From the NCBI RefSeq assembly GCF_014144865.1, contig NZ_JAALDM010000005.1, forward strand, positions 1 to 34,767: 34,767 nt of DNA, given 5' to 3'. The DNA comes from Dietzia aerolata (GTDB lineage Bacteria; Actinomycetota; Actinomycetes; Mycobacteriales; Mycobacteriaceae). The position numbers and the translations under genes were made by a program. This document shows positions 6,718-15,922 of the stretch, piece after piece (positions within the stretch are counted from its first letter, which is position 1; each line of letters opens with the position of its first letter). Below the pieces are notes generated by a model that was given only the letters and a program-made list of their open reading frames with translations, was not told where the DNA came from and searched no databases.

Positions 6718-9294
6718 ATGCGTAACGCCTTCAAGGTGCTTCGTCGCGACCTCACGCGCATCCGTCGGGCGCCGAAGTCGTGGGCGATCATCATCGGCCT
6801 ACTCGTGTTGCCCTCCCTGTATGCCTGGGTCAACATCATCGCGTTCTGGGACCCGTACGGTAACGCCGATCACATCAAGGTGGCCATCGTCAACCAGGAC
6901 GAGGGCGCGAGCACGGAGCTCACCGGTGAGGTCAACGTCGGCGAGCAGGTGGTTGATCAGCTCAAGACCAACGACCAGCTCGGCTGGCAGTTCATGGATC
7001 ATGATGCCGCGATGGACGCCGTCAGATCCGGTGAGAGCTACGCCGCGATCGTCATGCCGCCGGACTTCTCCAAAGACCTGTTGACGATCATGACCGGCGA
7101 TTTCATCCAGCCGGAGTTGGAGTACTACACCAACGAGAAGGCGAACGCGATCGCCCCCAAGATCACCGAGGTCGGAGCGTCGACCCTGGATACGCAGATC
7201 AACTCGAACTTCGCCGCGACCGTCGCCCAGACGATCGCGGAGCAGGCGGAGAAGGCGGGGGTCGACACGGGGGATTGGCTGATCGACTCCCGCAACGAGA
7301 CGCTGTCGGCGTTGGATCAGGCTCTGGCGACGGTGCAGGCCACCCGCATGAGCCTGACCGAACTGGGGGACGCGCTCGGGCCCGGGAAGGACGCCATCGG
7401 CGATGCCAAGAGCGCCCTGCAGCGCGTGGATTCCGCGATGGACGATGTCTCCGCTGCCGCGACCGATGCGCAAGCACTGGTCAACGAGGTTCAGCGGGAC
7501 CTGGTCGGTTTCTCGGAGAACCTGTCGGATGCCTATGTCTCCGGCGCATCTAACCTCACCAGCGCGACCTCGCGCCTGAACGAGAGCGTCGGGCAGGTCT
7601 CCGCCGGCGCTGACGCAGCCCGCACCGCCCTGTCGTCCGCGCAGCGTGACGTGCAGGCGGTCATAGCCGCCAACGAGGCACTGCTGGCCACCTTGCGCCC
7701 GGTCGCGGCCGCGATTCCCGCCGGGGTTCCGGCAAAGGCCCAGGCCGAGCAGGTGATCAGCGACCTGGAGGCGCAGACCGCCCGCGACCGCGAACTTCTC
7801 GCAGCACTCGACGCCGCGCACGCCGGGGTGTCCACCATCTCGGGGCAGACGGCCGCGGCCTCCGAGGCGGTGCGCGCCGTCGAGAGGTCGTCGGCGGGAC
7901 TGCACGCCCTGCTGGCCGATGCGTTCCCGGGCCTCAACCAGTCCATGGCGTCGCTGTCCGCGAGCGTGGGCGCCCTGACCACCGCACTGGATTCACAGCA
8001 GACGCTCGTCGGCGAAGCCGTGGACCTGCTCACCGAGCTCGAGTCGCTTCTCGACGAGACCGGCACGGCCGTGTCCTCGCTCGACGGCAATCTCGGGGAC
8101 ATCCAATCGGACCTGAACACCCTGCAGACGGACCTGGACGCGATCAGTGCGGCGGACATCTGGAACCAGGTGAGCCTGCTGACCGACCTTGATCCCGAGT
8201 CGATCGCCGCGTTCATGGGTGGGCCGGTCACGGTGCACGAGAACGACCTCTTCCCGGTTCCGGCATATGGGTCGTCGATGGCGCCGCTGTTCACCAACCT
8301 GTCCCTGTGGATCGCCGGCTTCGTGCTGATGGTGCTGTTCAAGCTGGAGGTCGACACCGAGGATGTCGAGGGACTGACCGTCAGGCAGGCCTACTTCGGT
8401 CGTTGGTTGCTGTTCGCGGTGATGAACATCATCCAGGCACTGCTGGTGAGCATCGGCAACGTCCTGATCGGTGTGCAGACGGCGAACGCGGTCGTGTTCG
8501 TGGTGACATGCGTCTTCATCGGACTCGTCTATATGTCGATCATCTATGCCCTGTCGGTGTCATTCGGCTATATCGGTAAGGGCATCGCGGTGCTGCTGGT
8601 GATCATGCAGATCCCGGGTGCCTCCGGCATCTATCCGATCGAGATGATGCCGGAGTTCTTCCGGGCGCTGTTCCCGTTCTTCCCGTTCACCTACGGGATC
8701 GATGCACTCCGCGAGACCATCGGCGGCTTCTACCACCTGTACTACTTCAAGTACCTGGCCGTTCTCCTCCTCTTCGCCGCGCTGGCCTTCTTCCTGGGGC
8801 TCCTCCTGCGGCAACGCCTGGGGAACTTCTCGCGACTGTTCAACACCAAGTTGGCCAGCACCGGGCTGTTCCTCAGCGAGGACGTGCAAACCCTGGGGTC
8901 GCGTCGTCGCCTGACGCAGCTCGTGCAGGCCCTGACGGACAAGGAGAAGCTCCGCGAGGTCAACGCCAAGCGCCGGCACTGGCTCGATGCCAACCACAAG
9001 ACCGTGCAGCGCGGTGCGGTGCTCATCGGGCTCATCGGAACCGCGGTGCTGTGCGCCATCGGTTTGGTGTTCCCGGACGCCAAGGCCACCGTGCTCGGCA
9101 TCTGGGGTCTGCTGGTCCTGCTCGTGATGGGTGCGATCGTCGCGATCGAGTACATCAACCAGAGCGTCATGTTCGGTACCGAAGTTCTCGATCTCCCCGA
9201 GGACGAGGTGAGGCTGGTGCTGGCGGCGGAAGAAGCAGCCATCCGACCCGATGCACGACTTGACCAGCTCGAGAAGCGGGGGCAGCACGCGTGA
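6718..9294 (+). CDS. YhgE/Pip-family membrane protein, large subunit
   Basis: The product is an 858-residue membrane protein. A first helix (about 18-40, with LPSLYAWVNI) is typical of YhgE/Pip N-termini. A long extracytoplasmic region (about 45-510) follows, largely Ala/Asp/Ser-rich helical coiled coil. The C-terminal ABC-2-like bundle has membrane segments near 520, 563, 592, 622 and 677. Beyond that lies an extra stretch of about 170 residues with two more membrane helices (near 761 and 790), absent from the partner gene. The ATG at 6718 follows AAGGGGAGG; GTG starts at 6697 and 6703 are possible. Family members include Lactococcus Pip (phage infection protein) and relatives of the type VII-associated EsaA. 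Transport of lipids or drugs is only inferred. The next gene overlaps by 4 bp. Confidence 0.85.
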   Translation: MRNAFKVLRRDLTRIRRAPKSWAIIIGLLVLPSLYAWVNIIAFWDPYGNADHIKVAIVNQDEGASTELTGEVNVGEQVVDQLKTNDQLGWQFMDHDAAMDAVRSGESYAAIVMPPDFSKDLLTIMTGDFIQPELEYYTNEKANAIAPKITEVGASTLDTQINSNFAATVAQTIAEQAEKAGVDTGDWLIDSRNETLSALDQALATVQATRMSLTELGDALGPGKDAIGDAKSALQRVDSAMDDVSAAATDAQALVNEVQRDLVGFSENLSDAYVSGASNLTSATSRLNESVGQVSAGADAARTALSSAQRDVQAVIAANEALLATLRPVAAAIPAGVPAKAQAEQVISDLEAQTARDRELLAALDAAHAGVSTISGQTAAASEAVRAVERSSAGLHALLADAFPGLNQSMASLSASVGALTTALDSQQTLVGEAVDLLTELESLLDETGTAVSSLDGNLGDIQSDLNTLQTDLDAISAADIWNQVSLLTDLDPESIAAFMGGPVTVHENDLFPVPAYGSSMAPLFTNLSLWIAGFVLMVLFKLEVDTEDVEGLTVRQAYFGRWLLFAVMNIIQALLVSIGNVLIGVQTANAVVFVVTCVFIGLVYMSIIYALSVSFGYIGKGIAVLLVIMQIPGASGIYPIEMMPEFFRALFPFFPFTYGIDALRETIGGFYHLYYFKYLAVLLLFAALAFFLGLLLRQRLGNFSRLFNTKLASTGLFLSEDVQTLGSRRRLTQLVQALTDKEKLREVNAKRRHWLDANHKTVQRGAVLIGLIGTAVLCAIGLVFPDAKATVLGIWGLLVLLVMGAIVAIEYINQSVMFGTEVLDLPEDEVRLVLAAEEAAIRPDARLDQLEKRGQHA

Positions 9295-11486
9295 ACAACG
9301 TCTTCACCCTGATTCGTCAGGACTTCAAGCAGGCCATCAGCAATCCGATCTCGGTGATCGTGCTGGTCGGAGTCGTACTGATCCCGTCGTTTTTCGCGTG
9401 GTTCAACGTTCTCTCGAGCTGGAAGCCGTTCGACAATGTCGACAACCTCAAGGTCGCGGTCGCCAGCTCCGACGAGGGGTACGAGAGTCCGCTGTTCCCC
9501 ATGCGGATCAATGTCGGCGACACGGTGGTGTCACAGTTGCGGGCCAACAGTGACATCGACTGGCAGTTCGTCTCCGAAGAGGAAGCCGTGGACGGCACCA
9601 AGTCGGAGGAGTACTACGCGGCGATCGTGCTGCCCGCCGATTTCAGCCAGAAGATGCTGACCTTCATCTCCCCGGGTGCGACGCCGGTGGAGATCGACCT
9701 CTACGTCAACGAGAAGAAGAACGCTCTCTCATCGCTGATCACCGGTGAAGCCGCCACAGATGTGTCGACTCAGATCAACACGAGCTTCACGCAGACACTC
9801 GACGAGGTCGGACTGGCCCTGGTGTCGTCCCTGTCCACGTACCTCGAGGACTCCGACGCACAGGCGACCCTGGATCGCATGGAGTCCGAAGTCGGCAACA
9901 TCTCGGCGCAACTGAGCTCCGGGGCGACTACCGCCGAGTCCTTCGCCGTGGTGCTCTCGTCTGCCGACTCCCTCCTGGCCAGCGCGGACTCGCTCGCCTC
10001 GTCCACCTCGGAGGCGGTCCGAGACACCTCCGGGGCGATCGGCGAGGGCGCCGAGGCCGTGAACTCCGCGCAGGGCGTCCTCGGGTCGGCGGCGAATCAG
10101 CTGTCCAATGCCTTCGCCATGAGTGCCCAGAGCTTTGAGACCCTCCGCGCGGAGGTCAATCGGATCCTCGGTCCCGGAGCGACGGGCCAGCAGACCGGAA
10201 ACGGTCTTTCGCAGGCCTCCGACGGGGTGTCCCAGCAGATCACCGCCTACTCCGGCATGCGTGATCAGTTGCGGAGCCAGGCATCGACCCCCGGCCTCGA
10301 CCCGGTGACGCGGGATGCGATGAACCTGCTCGCAGACCGGCTCGACGCCGTCGTGGATCGCCAGCAGGCTCTCGAGCAGCGTCTCGACGCGGCCGCCTCG
10401 CCCGCGTCGCAGGGCGGGCTCGATCGAGGCGCCGCCCGCCAGGGGATCCTGCAGGACGTGGACGCCGCACAGGCCGCCATCAACGGGGCCCGTGACCAGT
10501 ACACGAACAGCCTGCGCCCGAAGCTGGAGCAGCTGGGGACCGACCTGCGCGCGGTGGGAACAGAATTCGCCGGGATCGGACAGGACCTGCAGGCGGCCGA
10601 GCAGTCGTTGGCCGCGGGCGGGGGAGCGCTGTCCCAGGGGCTGTCGGACGGGGAGACCGCACTGCGGTTGCTCGCGAGCGACCTGCGCGACTCCTCGGAC
10701 ACCTTCAGCGAGCTCGAGGACGCCCTGCAGCGGGCCGCCGAGACCGGCGACATGAGCGAGATCACCGAGATCATCGGCTCGGATCCGTCGAAGTTCGCCG
10801 CCGAGCTCGCCTCACCGGTGGCGCTCAATACGATCCCGGTGTTCAAGGTCGACAACTTCGGCTCCCAGATGGCGCCGCTGTACACGGTCCTCGGACTCTG
10901 GGTGGGCGCGCTGCTTCTGTCCGTGCTCATCCGCACGGAGATCGACCGGGATTCCCTGCCGCCGTCGGCGCGTTCCCTCAAGCCGTGGCAGGAGTACTTC
11001 GGTCGCTACCCGATCTTCGGTGGACTGGCCCTGATGCAGAGCACGATCCTCTTCGTGGGTCTCATCGGCTTCGTCGGTGTCCGTCCCGCACACCCGTTCC
11101 TGCTGATCCTTGCCGGCTGGGTGATGTCGTTCGTCTTCTCACTGATCACGTACACACTCGTATTGACCCTGGGCGAGGCGGGTAAGGCGGTCGGCGTGCT
11201 CCTGCTCGTCGTCCAGATCTCGGCGGGTGGGGGAGCGTATCCGCTGTCGGTGCTGCCGCAGTGGTTCCAGAACATCAGTCCGTTCGTCCCCGTGTCCCAC
11301 GCGACCACAGCGGTGCGTGCGGCTATCGGCGGAATCTACGACGCCGACTACTGGAAGGCACTGGGCTGGCTGCTGCTGTTCACAGTGCCGTTCCTGTTCC
11401 TCGGACTGGTTCTCCGCCGGGGTGTCCGGAAGTTCAACGACGATCTCAACTCGTCGCTGGAGGGCACCAAGCTCATGAGCGTGTGA
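9291..11486 (+). CDS. YhgE/Pip-family membrane protein, second subunit
   Basis: The product is a 731-residue paralogue of the preceding gene. It has the same plan: a short cytoplasmic start, first helix (about 15-38), an extracytoplasmic domain beginning with a conserved part containing YAAIVLPADFSQKML, a long Ala/Ser/Gln-rich coiled-coil region (about 190-500), then MAPLYTVLGLW and five membrane segments (near 526, 573, 604, 633, 692). It lacks the C-terminal extension of its neighbour. The GTG start at 9291 overlaps the upstream stop (GTGA), so translation is probably coupled and the two likely assemble together. A strong terminator at 11536-11579 closes the two-gene unit. The molecule handled is unknown. 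Confidence 0.85.
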   Translation: MNNVFTLIRQDFKQAISNPISVIVLVGVVLIPSFFAWFNVLSSWKPFDNVDNLKVAVASSDEGYESPLFPMRINVGDTVVSQLRANSDIDWQFVSEEEAVDGTKSEEYYAAIVLPADFSQKMLTFISPGATPVEIDLYVNEKKNALSSLITGEAATDVSTQINTSFTQTLDEVGLALVSSLSTYLEDSDAQATLDRMESEVGNISAQLSSGATTAESFAVVLSSADSLLASADSLASSTSEAVRDTSGAIGEGAEAVNSAQGVLGSAANQLSNAFAMSAQSFETLRAEVNRILGPGATGQQTGNGLSQASDGVSQQITAYSGMRDQLRSQASTPGLDPVTRDAMNLLADRLDAVVDRQQALEQRLDAAASPASQGGLDRGAARQGILQDVDAAQAAINGARDQYTNSLRPKLEQLGTDLRAVGTEFAGIGQDLQAAEQSLAAGGGALSQGLSDGETALRLLASDLRDSSDTFSELEDALQRAAETGDMSEITEIIGSDPSKFAAELASPVALNTIPVFKVDNFGSQMAPLYTVLGLWVGALLLSVLIRTEIDRDSLPPSARSLKPWQEYFGRYPIFGGLALMQSTILFVGLIGFVGVRPAHPFLLILAGWVMSFVFSLITYTLVLTLGEAGKAVGVLLLVVQISAGGGAYPLSVLPQWFQNISPFVPVSHATTAVRAAIGGIYDADYWKALGWLLLFTVPFLFLGLVLRRGVRKFNDDLNSSLEGTKLMSV

Positions 11487-11535
11487 CCGCTGGGTAGAAC
11501 GGTGGCCTGACAGGTGGGCGCTGGTAAAGACACAT

Positions 11536-11579
11536 GTGCGGTGTCGGATTCGCAAGAGTCCGACACCGCACGTTTTTTT
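11536..11579 (+). terminator. Strong Rho-independent terminator of the YhgE/Pip operon
   Basis: Perfect 13-bp arms, GTGCGGTGTCGGA (11536-11548) and TCCGACACCGCAC (11559-11571), enclose a 10-nt loop and are followed by G and seven T residues. It lies 50 nt after the stop of the second YhgE/Pip gene. Confidence 0.92.
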
Positions 11580-11630
11580 GCGGGCATGTTCAACGATGCC
11601 CCGCGGACTCAACTCGGGAGGGCGAGCACG

Positions 11631-11693
11631 AAAAGGGGCGAGGCCCACATCCGATCGGAGTCGATGCTCTGACCGAGGATGTGGGCCTCGCCC
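11631..11693 (-). terminator. Rho-independent terminator after tRNA-His
   Basis: Perfect 17-bp arms, GGGCGAGGCCCACATCC at 11636-11652 and its complement at 11677-11693, are separated by 24 nt. Read on the minus strand, the hairpin directly follows tRNA-His and ends in CTTTT. Confidence 0.85.
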
Positions 11694-11699
11694 TCTCGG

Positions 11700-11773
11700 G
11701 GTGGCTGACGGGACTCGAACCCGCGACAACCAGAATCACAATCTGGTGCTCTACCAGCTGAACTACAGCCACC
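11700..11773 (-). tRNA. tRNA-His (anticodon GTG)
   Basis: The minus strand reads GGTGGCTGTAGTTCAGCTGG at the 5' end and folds as a cloverleaf with anticodon GTG in the loop GATTGTGATTC. The extra 5' G(-1), here at 11773, faces C73 at 11700, which is the identity pair of bacterial tRNA-His. CCA is not encoded. Confidence 0.95.
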
Positions 11774-11845
11774 ATTGCCGCCCTCGCGGACAGCGCCCAC
11801 GACTTTACCTCCTCGCGCCCCGGGCGAGAAATCGGGCCGCCGGGA

Positions 11846-12523
11846 TCAGTCCAGCGGGGGCAGGTCGGCGGCAGCCTGGGTGACCTCGTCGGTGGTGGGG
11901 CCGGGCTGAGCCACGAATGCGGTGGCGCGGTAGTACTGCAGCTCGCGGATCGACTCCTTGATGTCCGCCAGGGCGCGGTGCGACATGCCCTTCTCGGGCT
12001 GACCGAAGTAGATGCGCGGGTACCACCGCTTGCACAGTTCCTTGATGGAGCTGACGTCGATCATCCGGTAGTGCAGGTACGAGTTAAGGTCCGGCATATC
12101 GCGGGCGATGAACGCGCGATCGGTGGCGATCGAGTTGCCGGCCAGGGGCGCGGACCCACCCACGGGCACCCACTCGCGGATGTACTCCAGCACCGCCTTC
12201 TCGGCCTCGGCCAGCGTCACGGTGGAGGTGCGGATCTCCTCGGTCAGACCGGATGAGGCATGCATGTCCCGGACGACGGGCAGCATGGCGTCGAGCTTGG
12301 CATCGGGGGCATGAATGACGATGTCCACGCCCTCGCCGAGGATGTTCAATTCGGAGTCGGTCACCAGCGCCGCGATCTCGACCAGCGCATCGGAGTTCGT
12401 CTCCAGTCCGGTCATCTCGCAGTCGATCCAGACGATCCGATCGTTCTTGGACTCCTGGTGGGGAGTCGGTGTGGACGTGGAAGACGGTGAGGACGCGGGG
12501 GCGGCGGGGGTCGGCTCTGGCAT
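11846..12523 (-). CDS. orn: Oligoribonuclease
   Basis: This 3'-5' exoribonuclease clears 2-5-nt RNA fragments, and in many bacteria also pGpG/pApA from cyclic dinucleotide breakdown. The product has 225 residues with all DEDDh catalytic residues: Asp34 and Glu36 in VWIDCEMTG, Asp135 in NSIATDRAF, His182 and Asp187 in [12 protein letters not shown] Pro/Ser/Thr-rich N-terminal tail of about 27 residues precedes the fold and is longer than in E. coli Orn. The ATG at 12523 is supported by a TATAGT box 6 nt upstream, which suggests a leaderless transcript. The gene is divergent from the HerA-like ATPase. Together with cmrA this reproduces the M. tuberculosis Rv2509-Rv2511 order as I remember it. 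Confidence 0.95.
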   Translation of the reverse strand: MPEPTPAAPASSPSSTSTPTPHQESKNDRIVWIDCEMTGLETNSDALVEIAALVTDSELNILGEGVDIVIHAPDAKLDAMLPVVRDMHASSGLTEEIRTSTVTLAEAEKAVLEYIREWVPVGGSAPLAGNSIATDRAFIARDMPDLNSYLHYRMIDVSSIKELCKRWYPRIYFGQPEKGMSHRALADIKESIRELQYYRATAFVAQPGPTTDEVTQAAADLPPLD

Positions 12524-12529
12524 TATTCG

Positions 12530-12535
12530 ACTATA
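12530..12535 (-). promoter_or_regulatory. Candidate -10 box of orn, leaderless
   Basis: TATAGT on the minus strand ends 6 nt before the ATG of orn, which would place transcription initiation at or next to the start codon. No good -35 hexamer is seen at 17-18 nt. Leaderless transcripts are common in this order. Confidence 0.5.
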
Positions 12536-12619
12536 TCGCCGACCACCGACACCACGCCCTACTGCCGAAACCCGCTCGACACCGACACTCTCACCGCAGA
12601 CCACAAAGGAGCGCAGCGC

Positions 12620-14236
12620 ATGACCCAGACCGACGCACAGCAGAAGATCGCCGCCGGCTACGCGACCGACTCGCCCGCGATCACTCTCGGCTCGGTGATG
12701 GTCGACGGCACGGCCGACCCCACGGCCCGGGTGGCGCTGCCCCTGTCGATGGTGAACCGCCACGGCCTGATCGCCGGCGCGACAGGAACAGGGAAGACCA
12801 AGACGATCCAGCTGCTGGTGGAACAACTGTCGGGAAATGGTGTCCCCGTCGTCGTCGCCGATATCAAGGGTGATGTGTCCGGCCTCGCCGCGCCAGGTCA
12901 GGTCAACCCCAAGGTCACCGACCGCGCCGCGCGCACGGGTGTCGAGTGGGAGGCCCAGGCCTTCCCCGTGGAGTTCGTCTCGCTGGGCACCGGCGGGATC
13001 GGCGTGCCGGTCCGTGCGACGATCACCGACTTCGGGCCCATCCTGCTGTCCAAGGTGCTCGGCCTCAACGCGACCCAGGAGTCGACGCTCGGCCTGATCT
13101 TCTACTGGGCCGACCAGCAGGGGCTGGAGCTGTTCGACCTCAAGGACCTTCGCGCGGTGATTTCGCACCTGACCAGCGACGAGGGCAAGGACGACCTCGA
13201 GGGCATCGGCGGCGTCTCCAAGGCCACGGCGGGCGTGATCCTGCGCGCGCTGGTGACTCTCGAATCGCAGGGCGGCGACACGTTCTTCGGCGACCCCGCC
13301 CTCGACCCGGCCGACCTCATGCGCACCCGCGACGGCCGCGGCGTGGTGACCGCCATCGAGCTCGGCGACCAGGCCTCCCGTCCGGCGCTGTTCTCGACGT
13401 TCCTCATGTGGATCCTCGCCGAGTTGTTCCAGGAGCTGCCCGAGAAGGGCGACGTGGACAAGCCCGAGCTGGTGTTCGTCTTTGACGAGGCGCACCTGCT
13501 GTTCAACGGCGCGTCCAAGGCGTTCGGAGAGCAGGTCGTGCAGACCGTCAAACTCATCCGCTCCAAGGGTGTGGGCGTGTACTTCTGCTCGCAGCAGCCC
13601 ACCGATATCCCGTCGGAGGTGCTCTCGCAGCTCGGCGCGCGCGTCCAGCACGCCCTGCGCGCGTTCACACCGGAGGATCAGGCGGCGCTGTCCAAGACCG
13701 TCAAGACGTACCCGAAGTCGGACGTGTACGACATCGCCTCGGCGCTGACCTCGCTGGGCACGGGTGAGGCGCTGGTGACGGTGCTGTCCGAGCGCGGGGC
13801 GCCGACTCCGGTGGCGTGGACGCTCATGGCGCCGCCGCGCTCGCTCATGAACACGATCGGCGAGGAGGCCGTGACCGAGCAGGCGCGCGCGTCGGAGCTG
13901 TTCGCCAAGTACGGCGAGACCGTGGATCCGGTGTCCGCGTACGAGAAGCTGGAGCAGAAGGCCACCGCTGCGGAGCAGGGGCAGGTGGATGCCGAGGAGG
14001 CGGCGCGGCAGGCGGACCAGGCGCGGGAGGAGTCGCGGGAGCAGGCGCGTGGTGGCGCTGGTAGCGCGGCCGGCGGCGCCGGCGGTGGTGACGGTCAGGG
14101 TGGCGACGACGACGAGGGGTTCATCGCCAAGTCCCTGAGCAATCCCGCGGTTCGCAGCTTCATGCGTTCTGCCGCGTCGGCGGCGGGCCGGGAGATCACG
14201 CGCAGCCTCTTCGGGACCCGACGGCGCCGGCGCTGA
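12620..14236 (+). CDS. HerA-like ATPase (DUF853 family)
   Basis: The product is a 538-residue P-loop ATPase of the HerA/FtsK group with the DUF853 helicase-like domain over most of its length. Walker A is GATGTGKT at about 53-60, Walker B is [12 protein letters not shown] near 283-294, and a sensor-like stretch [20 protein letters not shown] follows. The last 100 residues are a Glu/Ala/Gln-rich coiled-coil and Gly-rich linker ending in a basic tail ([11 protein letters not shown]) that could contact DNA. The ATG has AAAGGAG 8 nt upstream. Members are thought to act on DNA ends or as translocases, but no cellular role is proven, and no NurA-type nuclease partner is adjacent. It is divergent from orn and convergent with cmrA. 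Confidence 0.88.
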   Translation: MTQTDAQQKIAAGYATDSPAITLGSVMVDGTADPTARVALPLSMVNRHGLIAGATGTGKTKTIQLLVEQLSGNGVPVVVADIKGDVSGLAAPGQVNPKVTDRAARTGVEWEAQAFPVEFVSLGTGGIGVPVRATITDFGPILLSKVLGLNATQESTLGLIFYWADQQGLELFDLKDLRAVISHLTSDEGKDDLEGIGGVSKATAGVILRALVTLESQGGDTFFGDPALDPADLMRTRDGRGVVTAIELGDQASRPALFSTFLMWILAELFQELPEKGDVDKPELVFVFDEAHLLFNGASKAFGEQVVQTVKLIRSKGVGVYFCSQQPTDIPSEVLSQLGARVQHALRAFTPEDQAALSKTVKTYPKSDVYDIASALTSLGTGEALVTVLSERGAPTPVAWTLMAPPRSLMNTIGEEAVTEQARASELFAKYGETVDPVSAYEKLEQKATAAEQGQVDAEEAARQADQAREESREQARGGAGSAAGGAGGGDGQGGDDDEGFIAKSLSNPAVRSFMRSAASAAGREITRSLFGTRRRRR

Positions 14237-14270
14237 GGCGGGTTGAGGCGGGTTGAGGCGGGCTGAGGCG
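14231..14270. repeat. 10-bp tandem repeat, four units
   Basis: Four consecutive units of (C/G)G(C/T)TGAGGCG begin at the stop codon of the HerA-like gene; the middle two are identical. It is too short to be structural and could be a slippage product. Confidence 0.75.
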
Positions 14271-14456
14271 CGCGTTGGCTGGCGGCTGATTCTGTGCGGC
14301 TATTCCGCGCTTCATCGGCCGCCAGTGCGTGCTGCAAGCCTGTCTTGAGTCAGTTCGCCCGCCCGAAGACGATACGCCTGCACGATTGCGCAGGTCTTTC
14401 GCCTTCGGAAATGTCAGCTGTAATTCGGCAGGTCATCCAGCCCGAGGCCGGCTCGC

Positions 14457-15275
14457 TCAGTTCTCGGCCTGCCCCTCGCCGAGCTTGGCGTAGAAGCGGC
14501 CCACGATGGGGGCCATGATCCCGCGAGGCGTGTAGTTGCCGGCCACCGACATGGCCTGGCTCAGCGGGCCGGGCACCACGCGCATCTTGTTGCGGGCCAG
14601 GGCGTCCAGCGAGATGCGGGCGGTGTAGGCGGTGTCCACCCAAAGTCGGTCGGGGACGATCCGGTCGACGAAGGTCTTGTCCTCCTCGGCGATCTCCTCG
14701 GTGCGCACGGGCCCGGGCGCGAGCAGGGTCACGGCCACGCCGGTGCCCTTGAGTTCGCCGCGCAGTGACTCGGAGAAGGTGTTGAGGAAGGCCTTGGATG
14801 CGGCGTAGGTGGCGTTGTTGGGGATCGGCATGTTGCCGGCCGCGGAACCCACGTTGAGGATCGCGCCACTTCCGCGCGAGGTCATGCCCGGGAGGACCGC
14901 CAGCACGAGGTCGTGGCAGGCGACAGCGTTGACCTGAACCTGGTGCTTCTCGTACTGCGGGTCGAGCGCGGCGATGGGCCCGAAGGTCGCGATGCCGGCG
15001 TTATTGCACAGGATCGAGATCTCCCGCCCGGCCAGCTCGTCGAGCAGCGGCTGCCGCGCAGCGGGGTCGGCGAGGTCGCAGGCCCGCACCTCGACGGTCA
15101 CGCTGAACTCGGATTCGAGTCGCGTTTTCAGCTCGGCCAGGACCTCTTCGCGTCGCGCCACCACGATCAGCGAGTGTCCGCGCCGCGCGAGCTCGGTGGC
15201 CAGGGCCATGCCGATCCCGGACGAGGCTCCGGTGACGACGGCGCGGTTCGACGCGGTGGGCAGGGGGAGCGGCAT
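14457..15275 (-). CDS. cmrA: Mycolate reductase CmrA (short-chain dehydrogenase)
   Basis: The product is a 272-residue NADPH-type short-chain dehydrogenase. In corynebacteria and mycobacteria this enzyme reduces the beta-keto group of freshly condensed mycolates to the mature hydroxyl form. Cofactor motif TGASSGIG is at 15-22, NNAG at 91-94, and the catalytic residues are Ser144 (NVGSAAGN), Tyr157 and Lys161 (YAASK). The C-terminal sequence NKMRVVPGPLSQAMSVAGNY and the N-terminus closely follow M. tuberculosis Rv2509 as I recall it, beyond general SDR similarity. The ATG at 15275 matches that start. Location next to the HerA-like gene and orn agrees with the conserved order. This gene is the best single indication that the host makes mycolic acids. 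Confidence 0.88.
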   Translation of the reverse strand: MPLPLPTASNRAVVTGASSGIGMALATELARRGHSLIVVARREEVLAELKTRLESEFSVTVEVRACDLADPAARQPLLDELAGREISILCNNAGIATFGPIAALDPQYEKHQVQVNAVACHDLVLAVLPGMTSRGSGAILNVGSAAGNMPIPNNATYAASKAFLNTFSESLRGELKGTGVAVTLLAPGPVRTEEIAEEDKTFVDRIVPDRLWVDTAYTARISLDALARNKMRVVPGPLSQAMSVAGNYTPRGIMAPIVGRFYAKLGEGQAEN

Positions 15276-15688
15276 GGTGCGTCCTCGGGTCTCGGTGGTG
15301 TATCTCGTTCGTGCCGGTTGGCCGTGTGGGCTCCCGGGTCGTTCCTGAGGGTACCGGTGCCGTCGGCGGGAGTCGCCCAGTGTGTAACCGGGAGGCACAA
15401 GGACAACACATCGGACGACGACCACACCGAAGCGAGCGACCTCAGTCGGCCGAGGCTGAGGCTGGCAATACGTCTATCGCTCCGCGCGGATTACGGCCCC
15501 GGTCATGGGTATGCGGGGCCGCGGTGGACCCGAGGCTGACCGATTTCGCCCAGAGGGATCGGCCCGGGAAGTCCTTGTGCGACCAGACCGAGTGAACCAT
15601 TGTCGCTGGCAGCAGCGGTGGAATCAGTACATCGAGGTGCGCCTCGCGCTCGCGCGAAGTGACTTACATTCAGTGTTTCATTTGTCGT
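15276..15688. other. Non-coding interval between cmrA and the toxin-antitoxin pair
   Basis: I see no supported gene in these 413 bases. Small open frames exist but lack ribosome sites and recognisable products. The left part should hold the cmrA promoter (minus strand). The right end (about 15660-15688) is A/T-rich, with TACATT at 15665-15670, and may be the antitoxin promoter. Confidence 0.4.
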
Positions 15689-15922
15689 ATGGCAGACACG
15701 GTTACCTTCCGGCCAGACGAGGAAGCAGCTCGAGCACTCGAGGCGTTGACGCGCGATGGGACTTCCGTCTCCACTGCGGTCCGGTTTGCTTTGATCGACG
15801 CGGCCCGTGAACGCGCCCGGGCGGCGATCCGGGCAGAGGCCGAAGCGCTGGCTGCCGATGAACAAGACCGTGCCGAAGCGGCCCAGGTACTGCGGGATAT
15901 GGACAGTTTGCGTGCGTGGTGA
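15689..15922 (+). CDS. Antitoxin, ribbon-helix-helix type (MazE-like)
   Basis: The product has 77 residues. The N-terminal part, DTVTFRPDEEAARALEALT, has the strand-helix pattern of a ribbon-helix-helix DNA-binding domain. The rest is an acidic/Ala-rich helix with the tail QVLRDMDSLRAW that would wrap the toxin. The ATG at 15689 is preferred because the domain starts there; no good Shine-Dalgarno is visible and the message may be nearly leaderless. The toxin frame overlaps its end by 11 bp. The complex presumably represses its own promoter. Confidence 0.78.
   Translation: MADTVTFRPDEEAARALEALTRDGTSVSTAVRFALIDAARERARAAIRAEAEALAADEQDRAEAAQVLRDMDSLRAW

Noticed and set aside
14099-14117. GACGACGACGAG in the HerA-like gene as another copy of the dispersed motif
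   Set aside because: It lacks the A/T tract and simply encodes an acidic DDDE stretch. The runs near 12846, 15415 and 19579 were left out for the same reason.
15505-15810. Small plus-strand open frame before the antitoxin
   Set aside because: Low-complexity Arg/Gly-rich product, no ribosome site and overlap with the antitoxin in another frame.
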